This document shows positions 1-26,002 of a stretch of 64,000 bases of DNA, in pieces. The stretch comes from Tremella fuciformis (taxonomy: Eukaryota > Basidiomycota > Tremellomycetes > Tremellales > Tremellaceae), in the NCBI GenBank assembly GCA_032768795.1, contig CP136491.1:3288501-3352500 (forward strand), given 5' to 3'. Under the pieces are notes generated by a model that had not been told where the DNA came from, did no database searches, and saw only the letters and a program-made list of their open reading frames with translations. How positions within the stretch are numbered: the stretch's first letter is position 1; each line of letters starts with the position of its first letter. The position numbers and the translations under genes were made by a program.

Positions 1-1156
1 CCGATGCCTGACATGGGACCCCGACAAGCGTCTCAAGCCTCAACCTGCCATGCGGCACCCTTGGATCTTGGCTGGGCGCAGAAGACAACAGGCCACGTCT
101 CGTGACGAGAAACGTCTGAGTGATCGCTCGGTCTTGAGCTCACTCGCCACGACCCGCACAAACACGCGCAACAATGATTCGGGATCAACGGCAATAGCAA
201 AGGACAAGAAGTCATTGATCATCTCCCCTCCGACGCCCTTGATGGCCCGACAGCCGTCTGCCCATGTGACCGCCTCCGCATCCAAGGTCGGCAGCACCCT
301 CTCCTCGACTAGGCTACACGCGCACGGCGTCCTGCGCAACAGTACATATGTGGTGGGTCATGTCTCCTCGCGATATTGCATCGGCTGACCCATGAACAGT
401 CCACCTCCAAAATGAGCATGGGCTGAGCCCTGCACTGCTTTGCTTTCCACGACCATGTAACATCCGAAAACTCGATGATGACGACACGGCGACGACTGGC
501 GCTACGAGACAAGAGTATCTAATCTAGCATAGCTTTTTTCCTCTTCTCCTTGCACGTGTACTGCAGGGCTCCGGGCCCCGGCCCATCTTGCATCGAACGT
601 AAGCTGGCGCAGAAGAGGGCGCATTTTACACTTTACATACATATCTGCATGGCGTTATGGATGACGATGAGGACGGAGACAGACGCCACAGAGGCGTCGT
701 TCCCGTAAAAACTCGCTGGTCCACGGACGCGTCGTCGCGTCGCGTCGCGTCGCCCTTGGACGCGTCGCCAAGTCCAGGGTCTCCCCCCTTTTTTTCGCCA
801 CCTCGTCACCGCTGACATGCATCTTGCTCACCCTGGTAGGCTCATGAAGATCTCGTAGAGAGAGAGGGCAAGAGGAAGAGAGAGGCAGCTCCAAGCACGA
901 TGCGAGGAGGAGAGCTTGGGATCTGGCATGACAGACAGCACGGCTCTGCACAAAGTTCAGTCTCGACCATCTGCGGGAAACGGGAAACCAAGACTTGTTC
1001 GTTCCCCATTTTACTGGAATGCTGATCTGATCGTTTTCGTTTCATCTTGACTCGCACTGTCCTGTAGCCACCAGTCACTCGTCACTGTATATAGTCATAC
1101 CACACCGTCGTCGACCTTCGCAGCGGCCAGCCCAACAGAGACACACGCCGAGCACC
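1..1156. other. gene-free region upstream of the first gene
   Basis: I see no convincing gene here. Short open frames exist on both strands at about 40-390, and the minus-strand one could be a fragment of a gene that continues outside the window, but it has no recognisable motif and no supporting splice structure. The stretch holds a CGCGT-type repeat at 728-765 (listed separately) and a TATATAG box at 1088-1094, about 63 nt before the first start codon. The right half is most simply read as the promoter and 5' leader of the gene that follows. Confidence 0.5.
728..765. repeat. short tandem CGCGT repeat with two ACGCGT boxes
   Basis: The sequence contains CGCGT units in tandem, spaced by CG, between 728 and 752, and the hexamer ACGCGT occurs at 727-732 and again at 760-765. 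ACGCGT is the MluI cell-cycle box bound by MBF/SBF-type factors in yeasts. The cluster lies about 400 nt before the start codon of the 502-aa orphan gene, so it may be a promoter element, but this is inference from the motif alone. Confidence 0.5.
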
Positions 1157-2772
1157 ATGTCGCCCCGCCGACACCAAGACCTGCGCATCGCTCTGCCGCC
1201 TAGGAACATGCGCTTGCTCCAGTCAGTTTTCGAGTCGTCGTCGTGTCGAGAGAAGGTGTCAGTGCTGAAACTGACTACTGCCAGTGTCGACCCTGACTCG
1301 TGCCCCTCGACACCGTCCCCTCACACGCCTCTGCCCTTTGAATTTGTACGCTCCTCTTCGTTCCCCCGGTCGCGAGCTAATCCGCGGGCTGCGTCGCCGT
1401 GCGTAGCGTCCCACGACGACATGTACGACCTCCCCTCTCCGTCCGACGCGTCTGCAGCCGGGCCCGTCGCCGGCTCGAAGCGGAGTCGCGAGGAGGACGA
1501 CGCCGCCGATGGCGATTGGACCGAGGAAGAGCTGGCCATACTCGCCGCGACCCTCGAGCACCCTTACCGCCCGCTCTCGCAGACCTTCCCGCCAGGCCAG
1601 CTGCCCCCGCCCAACATCATCGACGAGCTCGCCAGCCAGATCCTCGCCTACGCACTGCGCCACTCGCCCGCGAAGCGCGCGCATCCCTCCCCCGCCCAAG
1701 AGGAGGCGGGATGGCGGCATTCGTGGACTGCGACGCGGAAGAGGCTGTTCGACCTCGCCCTGGCCGACAGTCGGTTCGGGCACGACCAGGCGGAGCGCAA
1801 GCTCTCGCGGGAAGAGAGGAAGCATCGCCCGGGCTTGAGGAGGATGGACTCGATGGATTTCCTGGATGACGCCGAGCAGGGCGAGGCGCCGAGCGATAGT
1901 GTGGGCAAGGCCCTACGGTGAGCATTGACTCGACTGTTGTATGGGGTTGGCCCGCGGCTGACCATGTCGCAGTCTCTCGACGTCGTTGCAGAACAGCGCG
2001 AAGCAGGATAGCCTCGGCAAGCTCACGCGCTCTGCCTCTCGTGAGCCACCACCCGTCCCACCTCTGCCCGCCCAGGCTGATGTCATGTCCAGACTCGGCC
2101 GTCCTCGATCGCGCATCTGCAGACACCGCTCTGTCCCCTTCGATGTCGCTCCCGCCCACGGCCATCACCTTCACCCCTGCCTCGCCGCAACCCCGCCCGC
2201 CGCCTCTGCACCGCCAAGGCTCGTTCCGTACTGTCCGACAGGCTCGTCCGAGTCTCCTCCAACGAGGGAGAAGCTTCACTGCCAGCGACCTCCAGCTCGA
2301 GGCAGATGCGCAGGAACGAGCCGCCTCCTCCTCCTCGTCACCCATCACCGCCGAGCCCGTCGAGCAGCTCTCTCTGTCGGACGCGCTGCGCGTCCCGCAG
2401 GCTGAGCGGTTGCCGATGCCCTCACACGCGCCCCGCCTGACCCGGTCCCAGTCGTCCACAATGGCATTTGACAGGCCGTCTTCATCTTCGATCCCCAAGG
2501 CATTCTTGAGCGACCCTCGACCGTCCACTTCCGACCGGTCTATGCTCGCTCAACCCCTCGCCCTGGAGCTGCCGTCTCCCGGCCTCAGTCCCCAGAGAGG
2601 CGGCGGGTGGAGCGACAGCGATGACGACCAACCCAGTAAACCTCGTAATACCAAGAAGATCCGGCCTATAAAAGCAGTCAAGAAGCAGCCAATGAGAATC
2701 ATCGCCAACGACCAGATACTCTCTGCTGGTGGCTTGCGCAGTCCGTTTGAAGAGAAGGAGGCCCCCTTATGA
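1157..2772 (+). CDS. uncharacterised 502-aa protein
   Basis: I do not recognise this protein. The model joins exons 1157-1917, 1973-2040 and 2093-2772; both introns (55 and 52 nt) have GTGAGC donors and a CTGA branch motif, and the phases agree. The N-terminal half has a short acidic segment (DWTEEELAILAATLEHPY, about residues 118-135) followed by a helical, charged stretch to about residue 210. The rest is rich in Ser, Pro and Arg and looks disordered, ending in a basic KKIRPIKAVKKQP-like patch and a short tail. There is no signal peptide or membrane segment. Many SP/TP sites and the RRMDSMDF sequence suggest a phosphorylated, possibly nuclear regulator, but that is inference. It converges on the WD40 gene with 117 bases between the stops. 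Confidence 0.75.
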
Positions 2773-2889
2773 TCCGTCCATCCGTCTATCCGTCTGTAAT
2801 CTTGTTGCGGTATAATCTGTCTGTGATCTATAGTCTGTATGAACAAGATATTAATTGCGTACAACATGCCATCTCGAGAAACGCTGCAG

Positions 2890-4487
2890 TCACCGAGTGA
2901 AGCGCACCCGTCTGTCGTACCCCACACTGACCACCTCCCACCCGCCGTCGGTCTCCACGACCGCGCAATCTCTCACCACCTCGCTCGAGGCCTGTCCCAG
3001 GTCGACCGCGCCATGGACCTTGACGCTCGAGCGCACCTCGCCCGCGAGGGTGATGAGCTTGAGATACCCGTTGGGCGTCGTCGTCCTGCCCTCAGCACCG
3101 GGCCGACCTGAGCTGCAAAGACTCACACCAAGCCCGTGCCGTCCGGCAACCACGCCATGCGCGGCAGGACGAAATCGTCCCCTTCGCTGCCTGTCCAGAG
3201 GCACCCCAAGCGTTCTGTCTGTCCCCCCCATCAGCGCCTCGCCCACAGCTGGAGCTGGAGCTCGCCCACCTCGTCCGGCTCGACGCCGTACAGCAGTATC
3301 CGCTCGCCGGACCCGCCCCGATGGTCCCCCGTCTGGCACGCGACCAGCGTTCCCCCGGGGTGCAGCGCCATGTCCAGCACCGCAAAGCTCACGTGTGTGT
3401 CGAGCGGGTGCGGATTGAAGCTCTTTGCGCGCGTGTCCCACGGGTCGCCCAGCCGCTGGTAGTGCAGCTCGTGCGACGCGCGCAGCGTGTACAGCAGCCA
3501 CGTCGATGCCGGGTGGAAGAGCAGGGACTCGGGGTTCGAGTCGACGGCTAGCCGTCGGCGCTCGACGAAGCGCAGCGTCGGCTCGGCCGCCAGCGCGGCG
3601 TCGTCGCTCTCGTCGAGCGGCATCGCCTCGTCGTCTTCTGCCTCGGTGGGCCGGTCGAGCCCCGAGACCGCCTCGTAGATGACAATGTGGTGGTCGTACG
3701 AGGCGGTCGCGAGCCATCGCCCGTCCGGCGAGAACCGCGTGCGCACCACGAACTTGGCCGACCTGAACGTCTGCAGCGGCTGCATGGTGATGAGGTCCGT
3801 CAGGACGGTCCTGCCGTGTCAGCGCGCCGCCCGCGTCGGCCATCGAGTTGGCCACGACACGACACATACGTCCCGTCCATGGACCCCGTGACGAGGTACC
3901 GGCTCTGCGGGTGCACGTCGAAGCACAGCACCGCCGCGCGGTGGGGCTCGAGGATGCGGTCCACCTCCCCGGAGGCGTAGTCGATGATCTTGAGCGTCTT
4001 GTCCACGGACGAAATGAGCACGCTCAGATTATACGACGCGCGGTACCTGGCGGCCGTCAACCCACGGCAGAGGTAAGGTGGGGGAGAGGACGCACGACGC
4101 GGTCGACGTGTCAAACTCCCGCTTGGGCACCCGGTGCGCTTGCACAGTTAACAGGTTGGCGGCCGACAGGCCCTCGAGCGACCGCACCACGCCGTCCAGC
4201 CCGACGTGCGCCGGCATGCCCACCTTGAGCAGGTCGCGCGGCGTGCGCGCTGCCTCCGACGCAGTGCCCGCGCCGCGACCGCCGTCGCCCATGCCGAGGC
4301 GCGCGACATCGTCCGCGAGCTGGTGCGCCGCCCAGTCCGCGACGAGGGTGCGGAGGTCGGGCTGGGGCGGGTGGGCGGGGTCGGGCGCGGGGATCCGCGC
4401 GGCGTGCAGGAAGGGCTCGAGCACGCCCGGGTAGTTGGCGGCGAGGTAGTGCGCGATGAGGGTCTGCAAGTGCGGCGAACCCGCCAT
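2890..4487 (-). CDS. LisH and WD40-repeat protein
   Basis: The model has five exons on the minus strand (4487-4096, 4046-3870, 3810-3270, 3218-3127, 3085-2890), 465 aa. The start was chosen at 4487 because the residues that follow (LIAHYLAANYPGVLEPFL) form a LisH-like dimerisation helix pair. From about residue 130 WD-type blades can be read, for example DKTLKIIDYASGEVDRIL and SPDGRWLATASYDHHIVIYE. The last two exons were assigned from phase and a strong GTGAGT donor rather than from homology. Such proteins are scaffolds in ubiquitin-ligase or chromatin complexes; the exact orthologue is not recognised. Its start lies 100 nt downstream of the kinase gene's stop, on the same strand. Confidence 0.8.
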
Positions 4488-4587
4488 GGTGCGCGGAGAG
4501 ATGCGCTGCCAAAGAAATCTCTGACATCCTCCACCATCCACCATCGATGGGCCACGCAAAGTCTCAGTCTCTCGCATGCTATGCTGT

Positions 4588-5619
4588 CTATATGGATATG
4601 TATGCGCCCGCGCCCGCCTCGCACCGCCCCAGTATCTCCCCACATGCATCCTCGAAACACCGCGTCATGCCCTGCGCGCCGTCCTCGTGGTCGACGACCC
4701 GCAGGCGGTCTCTCCACTCGGCGCGCAGGACGCCCTTCTCCACCGCGGCACCGGCATCGTCGCCGCCGCCGTCGCCGCCGTCAAAGATATGCGCGTGGGC
4801 CTTGACGTATCCCGGGTAGACGATCTGATCAAAGTAGTTGGGGGGGTCGACCCACACGCCGCCCGCTGCGGCGTCATCGGGATCTGTCCTCGTCAGGCGG
4901 AGGCGGCCTCTGCCCCGCAGCGACTCACTCTGCAGCACATAGGTCTGGCGCTCCTCCCTCCGCCGCTTGAGCAGGCCGTGCGGGACGCGCAGGAAAACCC
5001 GCACGTCCAAGGCGTCCGTCACTGCCTGCTCCCATCAATACATACCGACCGCGCGTACCCGCAGAGCAGACCTGCCTTGTCCCAATATAAGACGAAGCCG
5101 TCCACGATGAACCAGACCACCTCGGTGCCCTCTGCGCGCTGGGCGCTTTCGTACTGCGCAAACGCGTCCCGCCAGCGCTGCAGCGCCTCGGTCTCGACGC
5201 CCACCACGACCTGCTTGTTGAGGTGGTCGTGCGACGAGTGGTGCGCCGGCAGCGCGCCCGTCGTCCGGATGTGCTCGAGGCACCGCCGGAAGTCGTCCCA
5301 GATGATACAGGTCGGCGGGTCGTCCCAGTCCTGCACGCCCGGGTACTCCTTCGAGTACGGGACGTCCTCCATCGGCTGCGTCTCAGCCGACCGCGCTGGT
5401 GTGCGAGTGCACGGGCAGGGGAGGGGCGGGTGACACGCACCGGTACAAAGTCGTCCTGGTGGATGATGGTGGCGGGGCTCGGGAGGACGCTCCGGATGTG
5501 TTTAGCAAGCAGCGTCTTGCCAGAGCAGCTGGCCCCGCTGCTCATGAGCCCTTGTCGGGGTCTCTCGACCCAAGCCATGGGACTTGCCCTATGCCAATCA
5601 CCACCACCCGCGTGCGCAT
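4588..5619 (-). CDS. NRK1: nicotinamide riboside kinase
   Basis: Predicted to phosphorylate nicotinamide riboside to NMN in the NAD salvage pathway. Five exons (5619-5588, 5537-5441, 5375-5072, 5021-4929, 4883-4588) give 273 aa, normal for fungal NRK1. The P-loop GGASCSGKT sits at about residues 11-19, directly across the first splice junction; HQDDF, the acidic substrate-site motif, follows at about residue 37. VDGFVLYWD and DPPNYFDQIVYPGYV match conserved blocks of the family. Intron 1 is a GC-AG intron with donor GG|GCAAGT; without removing it the first strand, RTRVVVIGI, cannot be joined to the P-loop. The fourth intron (45 nt) is in frame, so retention would not shift the frame. Confidence 0.9.
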
Positions 5620-5765
5620 GCTCGAGATGTCCTATGTACAAGAGTGTGAGGCGAAATCATAAGCCAAGCAGCGAATCCCGGACTTCGGAGTGACGTAACT
5701 TCAATAAATGTACATACATGTGTCGTGGCCGATGCTTTCTGGGATGTATATATGTACAACAACGC

Positions 5766-7986
5766 CTACGCCGCCGAGCTATCCGATTTACCAGCTCCCA
5801 TGCCGAGCCGCAGCAAAAGCGCTTGAGCGTTCTGCTGGACCGCCTCGTCCACTGCTTCTTTGCCGTCCGCGATCTTCTGCAGCCCCGACTTGCAGGGAGC
5901 TTCCCCGTTGGGGTCATCCGGCGAGTCTCGCTCGAGCTCAGACGTGATCGTTTCAACTGCACTCCATCAGCCAAAAATCTTCACGACAAAAAGATCGACC
6001 AACCCCTCTTCTCATCGGCGTGGGCTGAGAGCAAGGATAGACCCAAGACTGTCTCATGTACAATGAGCGGCGGCACGTTCTTCTCGCAGAGGGTTCGGCT
6101 CATAAGGGCGGCTACTTCTTGAAACTGCTCATCTGGAATTGGGTTCGGCTTTTTCACCTCGCCGAGGAACAGAGTTCGAAGGAGCGACACAAAAGTGCGG
6201 CAGATCTCCATGCGCATGGCAGGTTCATCCGTCCTCTTCGCCAAAGCCACGAGTTGCGCGCAAAGAGCCTGGTCACGAGAGAACTGCTGGGCATTCGCCG
6301 CTGAATGTCAGATGATCATACACCAGGAAGAACCCAGTGTACTCACGGCAGTCACGGCAAAGGGTCTTCAGGCTGACGACCGCGCCGCCTTGAACGCTCC
6401 CGAGCATATCGTTTTGCTCCTCAAAAATGGCGTAACGTACGAATGCACCGATGAGGTCTAGCTCGCCAAGCTTGGCACGATTGGCCTGTGCGACAGACAA
6501 ATTTCGGATAAGGCCTATGACGGCGTGTCGTGTTGTAGGGGACCGATCTGCGCTCAATTGCTGGATAAGGAGTGGTAGATCCGGCTCGAGCCTAGAAAAC
6601 AGCCAGACCGCATCGGCGTCTAAAGGAGCATGAGCGCCCGAACACGATTGGACTGTTCACGCACCATTGTGCAGAGTGTTCCCCAGGCAAAGCAAGGCGC
6701 AACCATATGCTTCGTCCTTCTCCGGAGTCCGCAGCCAGCCAAGCAACATGGCCCACATCACTGCGTGGGAGGGAACTTGTCTTTTGAGGTGTGCGCTGAG
6801 GTTGACAAGCAGTCGGACGAGGCTGGATCGGATAGCCTTCACGGATTTGATGTTGGGTCGGTCATATGTACCGTGTTCGTTGCTGGCCAGCTCACCCGCA
6901 ACAGGCGCGTTCGCTTCGCCTTCAAGCACGGAGCTGAAATGGACCGACGCCAAGAAAGCCTTCAGCATCAAAACGATAGGCATACACAGTGAAGGCTCGT
7001 TCGCATCGTAGGCGCGAGGGGGGGTACTGAATGCCATCTGCGCATTCGAGTCTTCGTTTTGAGCGAACATCTTCTCAAGGACCACGAGGGATATGAGTAC
7101 GCGCTTGAAGAACAAAGTCGACGGAGTGTCTGTCGAATCCTGTAGCGGGACCTGGCTGAGGAGGTAGAGAGGCTTCATCAGCTGCTCGGCCAGATCCGCC
7201 TCGGTCGACAAAGCCAGGTCTTGCGAGTCTGTTGGGTTTTGAGTATAGCACTGAATGACCAGCAGAACGCCCTGACCATGCTGTACCACTTGCTCAAGTA
7301 TATTCAAGGCCCACGTGGAAGAGACCCGGTTCTCTGCAGTGCCATCATCATCGCCGTGATTCACTTCCTCAAGCAGCACCAGAATAGCCGTCCCTCCACT
7401 GAGCTGCTCTAGGGACTTTGCTCTTTGGTCAGGCAAAGCAGTATATAGAAAAAAGGGGCTCACCGTGTCCTTCGATGGTGAGGTTCAAAAGGCTTGCCAA
7501 AAGACTTCGCCGGGTCGCCGGCAAAGTTCGCGCGACGAGAGGAAGCGCTGCGATCACGGCTGATGGGTACCCAAGATCGCTGAGGCGATCGCGGTTGTCA
7601 TCTTCTGTCAGCTGTCGATTGTGGAGTCGAATATCCACGTACCACAGTCAGCGACTAGGTTGGTGGCGACTCGGCCGACCTCTTCTAAGCATTCGCTGAG
7701 TTTGACATTGGGTACCTCGGCTTGCTCGAAGGGATCCTTTCGGTGCAGAAACAGCACGAGATTCTCTGGCAGGTTCGTGCGCCCCAATAGCGGGCGGCTG
7801 TCGGCTGCAACTGTAAGATGGAACCCCAAGACATACGATCAACTCACCGTCTCTCAGCGTCAGGGCTATATCGTACAGCAAGGTCTTGAGGGACGACCAG
7901 TCTTCTCCGCGTAGAGCCACGTCGACGAGACGTCCAAGACGCTCCGCCGCGTCGACATTGATAGGATCTTCGATTCTCTCAGCCAT
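5766..7986 (-). CDS. armadillo-repeat protein, SmgGDS (RAP1GDS1)-like
   Basis: Seven exons (7986-7848, 7810-7643, 7604-7464, 7420-6665, 6619-6347, 6300-6004, 5956-5766) encode 654 aa. The sequence is almost entirely helical, with armadillo-like units such as RHAVIGLIRNLSVAQANRAKL and SLLASLLNLTIEGHA. The length and repeat style fit the fungal relatives of SmgGDS, which acts as a guanine-nucleotide dissociation stimulator and chaperone for small GTPases with polybasic tails. That name is my best family guess; another armadillo or HEAT protein is possible. The introns are very short (37-47 nt). An upstream in-frame ATG at 8001 would add five residues. The gene diverges from the HECT ligase gene, with 357 bases between the start codons. 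Confidence 0.75.
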
Positions 7987-8343
7987 ATCCCTTCCGATCA
8001 TCCAGCTCTCCTTTGCGCGACAGTGACTGTGTAGAGCATACCTGTGGTTGAAAGAAGCTGAAACTGAAACACGGACCGTCCAGGTGGAGGTCAGATCAGG
8101 TTTCCCACGGTCGCGCAGATATGCTACCTCGTAGCTGAGTTGCGCGTTTCCAACGAGGTTCATGGTCCATTCATTCCATCTTTTTCTTTGCCGCTTCATC
8201 ACCCGTATATTCCTCGCAGCTGCGCAAGTCATCACCAGATTTCCGAATTGAGACAACGATACGTGACGATCACAATCCGACCAGTAGCCCGTCGTTTGCT
8301 ACGCTGGTACGACCGACCGATGGACACCCATCATCAATAGGCG
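7987..8343. promoter_or_regulatory. divergent promoter between the SmgGDS-like gene and TOM1
   Basis: This interval separates two start codons facing away from each other. I see no clear TATA box or repeated element in it. It must carry the promoters and 5' leaders of both genes. Confidence 0.5.
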
Positions 8344-20082
<11,739 letters not shown>

Positions 20083-20250
20083 GATATGTTTAATGAAGGG
20101 CAACATCCTCTTGTGGAGTAAATACCATGCATGATGGCCATCGAACAGACAAGAATGAGGCTCTCCCTCATTTTCGCCTCCGTTCTGACCCAATCGAGTG
20201 CATCGGGACACATCGAGCCATTCGTACAAAAGTCGCTTGTCTCGTCTTGA

Positions 20251-21603
20251 TTAGCTGGAAAAATCGCTGACGCATTCCCAATCTCGACCTGGGCCTTCCT
20301 TCCACAGACTGACCTTCCCATCCCCACAGCTGACGGCGAGGATGTTGCCCGCCAAAGACCAGCTGACACGCCACACCGCGTCTGGGAAATGGGGATCCTT
20401 GGACTGGGCCGCATCAGGGATAAGAGGAGTCGATGTCCATGGGCTGGATGGGCCGGCGCGGTAATGGATGAGGACAGTTCGATCCTGGCCTGTCAACCTG
20501 TTTCGCCAGGCTGGACAGTGAGTGGACTGACCTGCGATGCAGAGGCGATGTACTGTCCTGGGAGCCCGATGTTTGGCGCCCAAGCGACATCGCGCACCCA
20601 GTCGTCGTGACCCTTGATAACCTCCTCTTCTACCCACTTCTTAGCTTGCTCGTCGAAAGCCCATATCCGGACCAAGTTGTCGGATCCACCAGTGACGAAT
20701 CGCTTCTGCGGGATGACGTGGCTTGTTGAGACTGGAGTCTGGCGGGCGGCTGTGGCTGACGCAGCCAGAGGGGCGTTGACCACGGCGGATGGCGCCCATG
20801 ACACGGCGTTCGCGCCGGTGCCGTGAGCCGGGAAAATCGAGGCATCTGTAGAGCTGTCGTCTCTTTATCAGCCATCGTTCGACTCGGACAGGCGATCATG
20901 CTCACTTTGGAAGGTCAGTACAGAAACCTTGCCGTCGCTGGACGCGCAAGCCAGCATGGTGCCCAGGTCGTAAGGTGCCCAGGCGATGGAGTTCACTGGG
21001 GTCAGCCCACCGGATTAGAAGCCAGCAGTCGAGCTGCACCTGAAGCCGTGTGGAGGTTGTGCTCTTTGATACGCTCCCAGCATTCTTGTAGCTCTCCCGT
21101 TATGGGTTCGCCTTCCCCATCCCAGACCTCTTTCCAAATGAACACGCGACCGTCGTAGGAGCAGGATGCCAATATCGATCCAAATGACGGATGCGCCCAT
21201 GAGACTTGCCACACAGGCGCAGTATGCCTACAGTCAGCCGGATATCGCGCGAGAGAGGTGCTGTGAAGCTCACCCTTTCAAGATTGATGGCTGTTTGCTC
21301 ACTTCCCCTTTGACAATATCGAACACCCGGATAGTCCTATCTGAGGAGCAAGTGGCCAGACGTTTGCCATAAAAGTCGAGTTGGGCATCGTGCTGGATGT
21401 GTCAGCTACAGATCATCTTCATGATGTATCGAGGGATGCTAGGGCATAGCGAGAACAAGAGAGGCATGAGGGACAACGGCAGGAATGGGCTGACTATCAT
21501 GTCGTCATGCTGCGTCTCCACAGGGACCGAACGAGGCGGTTGAGCGGCCTGACAATCAGCTGTCACGTCCAACTCTTGATGATTGGCTGAGTCCACCAAC
21601 CAT
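20251..21603 (-). CDS. SEC13: COPII and nuclear-pore WD40 protein SEC13
   Basis: Six-bladed WD40 protein of the COPII outer coat and the nuclear-pore Y complex, about 333 aa. Exons 21603-21601, 21548-21495, 21392-21274, 21227-21040, 20995-20906, 20845-20532, 20484-20251. Diagnostic sequences are [18 protein letters not shown] near the N-terminus, [32 protein letters not shown] and [13 protein letters not shown]. The start is unusual: the only ATG that gives the conserved N-terminus ([14 protein letters not shown]) is at 21603 and is followed at once by a 52-nt intron ending in CTGATTGTCAG. Without that splice, the frame upstream has no ATG. Insertion-like Ala/Thr residues sit between blades 4 and 5. 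It diverges from MCMBP (216 bases between starts) and converges on TOM1. Confidence 0.93.
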
Positions 21604-21819
21604 GTTCGCTACTTGAGCTCACGCCAGGAAGCTACTGCGTATCGTGGTGAAGAAGGGGTTGAAGTGCAGACCATTGCACAGGCAAGGTGGACCACGATGG
21701 ACTCCGAGCGGAAAATTACGTAACGATATCTCACGTGACCCTTCCAACGAGGCGGCCGTGTGTTACATTGACGCCCTTGAACATCTTTGATGGTGGTGTT
21801 GCAACTTCACAGCGTCGCC

Positions 21820-23649
21820 ATGACAGACGTGAAGCGCATTATCGAACAGGCATTCGCGGAGAATCATGTCAATAACCGTCAGTAGTCTCCTTGCTGCTCC
21901 GATCATGGCTCACCACATTAGCTTCAGCACAGCAGCAGGCAGTGATATTGGCCAGTGCTGGCCTCGCGGACCCTAGGGTGAGTCTTCGTCTTTCGTACGA
22001 AGAATGTGTCGGATCGGTCCTAGTTTTCAAGTGCTCACTGCGCAGATACTGTCCCTCCTGTCCAGGAGCTCCAGGCCACTGTCGCCCGTCCGCTTCCGAG
22101 GCATGCTCCAGGATACCGGGTACGCAAAGGAGCTGTACATGCCTTCGACCCTCGGCAACTCGAGTGTGAGTCCGGCGAATATGGGCGACCTGCGCGAGAG
22201 ATGGGTCGGCTGGGCAATCGAGTGACTGTCACCACTGAGAAGCCAGATCAGCGCTGAACTGCAGGCCGCCCGGCTTGAGCCCTTGGTTCATGCCATTGGC
22301 CAAACAGCCTGTGTGTCCCTCCGCGGACAACGCAATGACCGCTGCTTGGCTGGACAATAGTCCACGTGCCAAGTTTGCGGATCCTGACACAGGTCATTCA
22401 CACATCGGTGCTTTGGTCAAGGTGAGTATCGCTACGGGCATTTGCATAAGAAGGCCTCATCGCCAGATATACGACCCGTCGTTCCAAGCAACGCCCGCAT
22501 CCGTATTCGACTTTACCGGAATTCTCGCCTCGTCCCCAATGCCTGCCAATTCCACCTCAGACGACGAGGAGCCAAAACTGGTGGCTACAATTCATGTTCT
22601 GCATCACGAGCCAGTCCCGGCAGCCAACGTCCCAGCATCCAGGCGTACGAGGGACGAACTGCTAGGCCTCTTGTCTCAGTGCTTCTCCCCGACGGACAGA
22701 ACGGCGGCAGAGCTGCTGCTGTGCGCCCTGGTCTCCAATCCCACAGCACACACAGGGTCTACACTCCCCATAGGCACTCTGTCGCTCAACCTTCTTCGCC
22801 CCGAAGCTCACTTGACCCTCGAGCGCATCCTTCGACTGATCATGCCGTACATGGTCAAGTTGGATCTCTCTCTCCCCGTCCTTCACCAGTCAGATTTCGT
22901 TCCTACCAGCTCGGCTTCGGACGATCTGAATGCGGGCCTGCTACAAATCCCTGCTGGCTCCCTGCTTTTGGTAGACGAAGACGGGATGGGCGAAGGCGGC
23001 CAACTGCAAGAAAAGGCTGTCAAGAATCTGCAATACCTCTCGGACGTGATCACCCAGCAAAAGCTGCCGTACGAATATCCATTCGCCCCTGGGATCAAGA
23101 TGGACTGTGCGATCCGGCCTTTGATCCTCAGTCAGGGCAAGAGCCTCCTTCCTGTGAGTCGGCCGGGCGTCGTGACTGGAATATGAGTTGACACACTCTA
23201 TAGGCCGATGTTCACATTCCGACCAAGCTCGCCGCGGAGCAGCCGCAAGTAGACGAGGTTTCCCTGCAGGCATACAGGGCATACCTGGCCGTGCACGGAT
23301 CTCCTGAGCATGTGGCCAAGATCATGATACCCGAGGTTGTGTCCCAGGAGATTCAGGCTACGTATGTCCACGAGCGCAAGACGAGCGCAGATAAGGCCGC
23401 CAATGCCGAAGGGTCGCTCAAGACAAGACTGCTGATCGCGAGGTGAGTAGATTGAGCCATTGCGCCACATAGCGGCGACTGATTCAGCAGGTTTCTCGCC
23501 GCTTCTGAAGAAGAGCCTGTGGTCACCTCGGGTCTGTGGCATCGCGCCGTAGAGCTTCACAAAGAGGTGACCAGACGAATCGAAGAACGAGACGCAGACA
23601 GGCTGGACCGCAAGCTCGGCATGCCGTCTACAAACTCTGCTACATCTCA

Positions 23650-23653
<4 letters not shown>
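21820..23653 (+). CDS. MCMBP: MCM-binding protein (MCMBP/ETG1)
   Basis: Seven exons (21820-21877, 21922-21977, 22046-22221, 22265-22421, 22467-23153, 23204-23442, 23491-23653) encode 511 aa. The family binds MCM2-7 subunits and helps assemble or unload the replicative helicase. Recognisable blocks are VRFRGMLQDTGYAKELYMP near residue 70, DRTAAELLLCALVS in the middle, and KMDCAIRPLILSQGKSLLPAD with HIPTK in the C-terminal half; the order agrees with human MCMBP. The last exon is predicted helical. The stop codon TAG occupies 23651-23653 and overlaps the stop of the convergent V-ATPase gene, so the 3' UTR of each must be antisense to the other's coding sequence. Confidence 0.88.
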
Positions 23654-25769
<2,116 letters not shown>

Positions 25770-26002
25770 GGTGAGTACAAGGTTGGAGGGACAGACGGAC
25801 GAAGGCTTGGATGAGAGCACAAAGGAGCTGGGCGAGATGGGAACGCCATGCGAGTGACGTATGAAGACTTACGTAATAGCTCGTTCCGACTACTCGAAGT
25901 AGACGATGGGCCACTCGTCCACGGAATGCGATCTGTCGCTGTCGAATGCGCCCAAGTCTTGTAAGGGTAGTCGTCGCCAATCGTCATCTGCCGCGAACGA
26001 TC

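Noticed and set aside
40..339. Minus-strand 99-aa frame at the left edge
   Set aside because: It has a helix-like stretch, but no motif and no start or splice context; could be a fragment of a gene outside the window, so not annotated.
2890..3867. Long minus-strand frame of 325 aa over the WD40 gene
   Set aside because: Only its last 65 residues belong to the gene; the rest is a shadow in a different frame, rich in Arg/Ala, and the WD40 motifs lie in the spliced frame.
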